Source of the DNA: Nansenia antarctica
Lineage: Eukaryota > Chordata > Actinopteri > Argentiniformes > Microstomatidae
DNA length: 64,000 nt
Direction: 5' to 3'
Assembly (NCBI GenBank): GCA_963989245.1
Contig: OZ022353.1
Location: 25,247,024-25,311,023, forward strand
The position numbers and the translations under genes were made by a program. This document shows, piece by piece, positions 63,667 to 64,000 of this stretch (position 1 is the stretch's first letter; every line of letters starts with the position of its first letter). The notes under the pieces are model-generated. The model was not told the origin of the DNA. It ran no database searches and saw only the letters and a program-made list of their open reading frames with translations.

Positions 63667-64000
63667 GCATTAGAACGATGGCATCAGACGTTAAAGGCGA
63701 TGCTTCGTAAATACTGTCTAGAGAGTGGGAAGAGTTGGGATGAAGGAGTGCCATTCATGTTGTTTGCAGATCGTGAAGCTGTTCAGGAATCTTTAGGATT
63801 CAGTCCCGCGGCACTTGTCTTTGGACCTACGCCTCGCGGTCCGCTCAAATCACTGCAGGATAAGTCCCTCTCAGTTGAGTTTAGTGCGGAGCGGAATGTG
63901 TTAGATTACATTAGTCATTTTCATGAGCGTTTGCATCAGGCTAATACCATTGCAAAAGAGTCTCTTGTTAGTTCGCAAACAGTGATGAAGCGTCATTATG
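63667..64000 (+). CDS. Gypsy integrase C-terminal part, running off the window
   Basis: Frame reading ALERWHQTLKAMLRKYCLESG (the Glu of the DDE triad), then LGFSPAALVFGPTPRGPLK and a coil-like C-terminal segment. It is open to the last base. The upstream coding part is absent here because the LTR at 63245 lies just before it. Confidence 0.8.

Overview
The window looks like a transposon-dense stretch of a teleost (ray-finned fish) genome. The evidence is the mix of families: a gamma/epsilon-like endogenous retrovirus, a DIRS-type retroelement, several hAT transposons and MITEs, a PIF/Harbinger element with a MADF partner gene, Ty3/gypsy elements including one with a tRNA-Trp primer site, 5'-truncated L2-like LINE tails, an L1/Tx1-like fragment, tRNA-derived SINEs, and long GA/CT/CA microsatellites. 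No conventional host housekeeping gene was recognised. All calls come from reading the sequence and from family knowledge; no database was searched.

Layout. Positions 1-2180 hold a 386-bp tandem duplication and CAGG-rich minisatellites. Positions 2181-14870 are a complete minus-strand endogenous retrovirus with apparently identical 675-bp LTRs, AAGG target duplications, and open gag, pol and env frames. gag and pol share a frame and are separated by one amber codon. A domain with two H-x-T motifs sits between protease and reverse transcriptase. Positions 14871-18300 hold LINE tails, a GA microsatellite and a small LTR-like element carrying tRNA promoter boxes. Positions 18300-26600 are a decayed DIRS element, split by a hAT transposon (23141-26533, TSD CGTTAGAT) that itself carries a LINE tail and a solo LTR.

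Positions 27474-35807 hold a broken multi-exon minus-strand gene of a teleost transposase-like family. It is interrupted by two LINEs and a hAT. A homogeneous 22-bp satellite (35948-36533) lies upstream of its first exon. Positions 38450-43345 and 43872-57054 are two nested stacks of transposons whose boundaries are fixed by exact 8-bp target duplications. The second stack contains a PIF/Harbinger element (intact two-exon transposase, convergent MADF/BESS gene missing one exon) that in turn contains a CsRn1-like gypsy element. Positions 57088-64000 contain a cysteine-rich transposon-type ORF, gypsy and LINE remnants, a hAT/ZBED pseudogene, a SINE inserted in a SINE, a solo LTR and the integrase end of another gypsy element.

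How the parts relate. Almost every coding region serves mobility: gag, protease, RT, integrase, Env, tyrosine recombinase, hAT or Harbinger transposases. Relative age can be read from nesting. The retrovirus (identical LTRs) and the CsRn1-like gypsy look young. The DIRS element, the transposase-like gene and the hAT/ZBED copy are old and broken.
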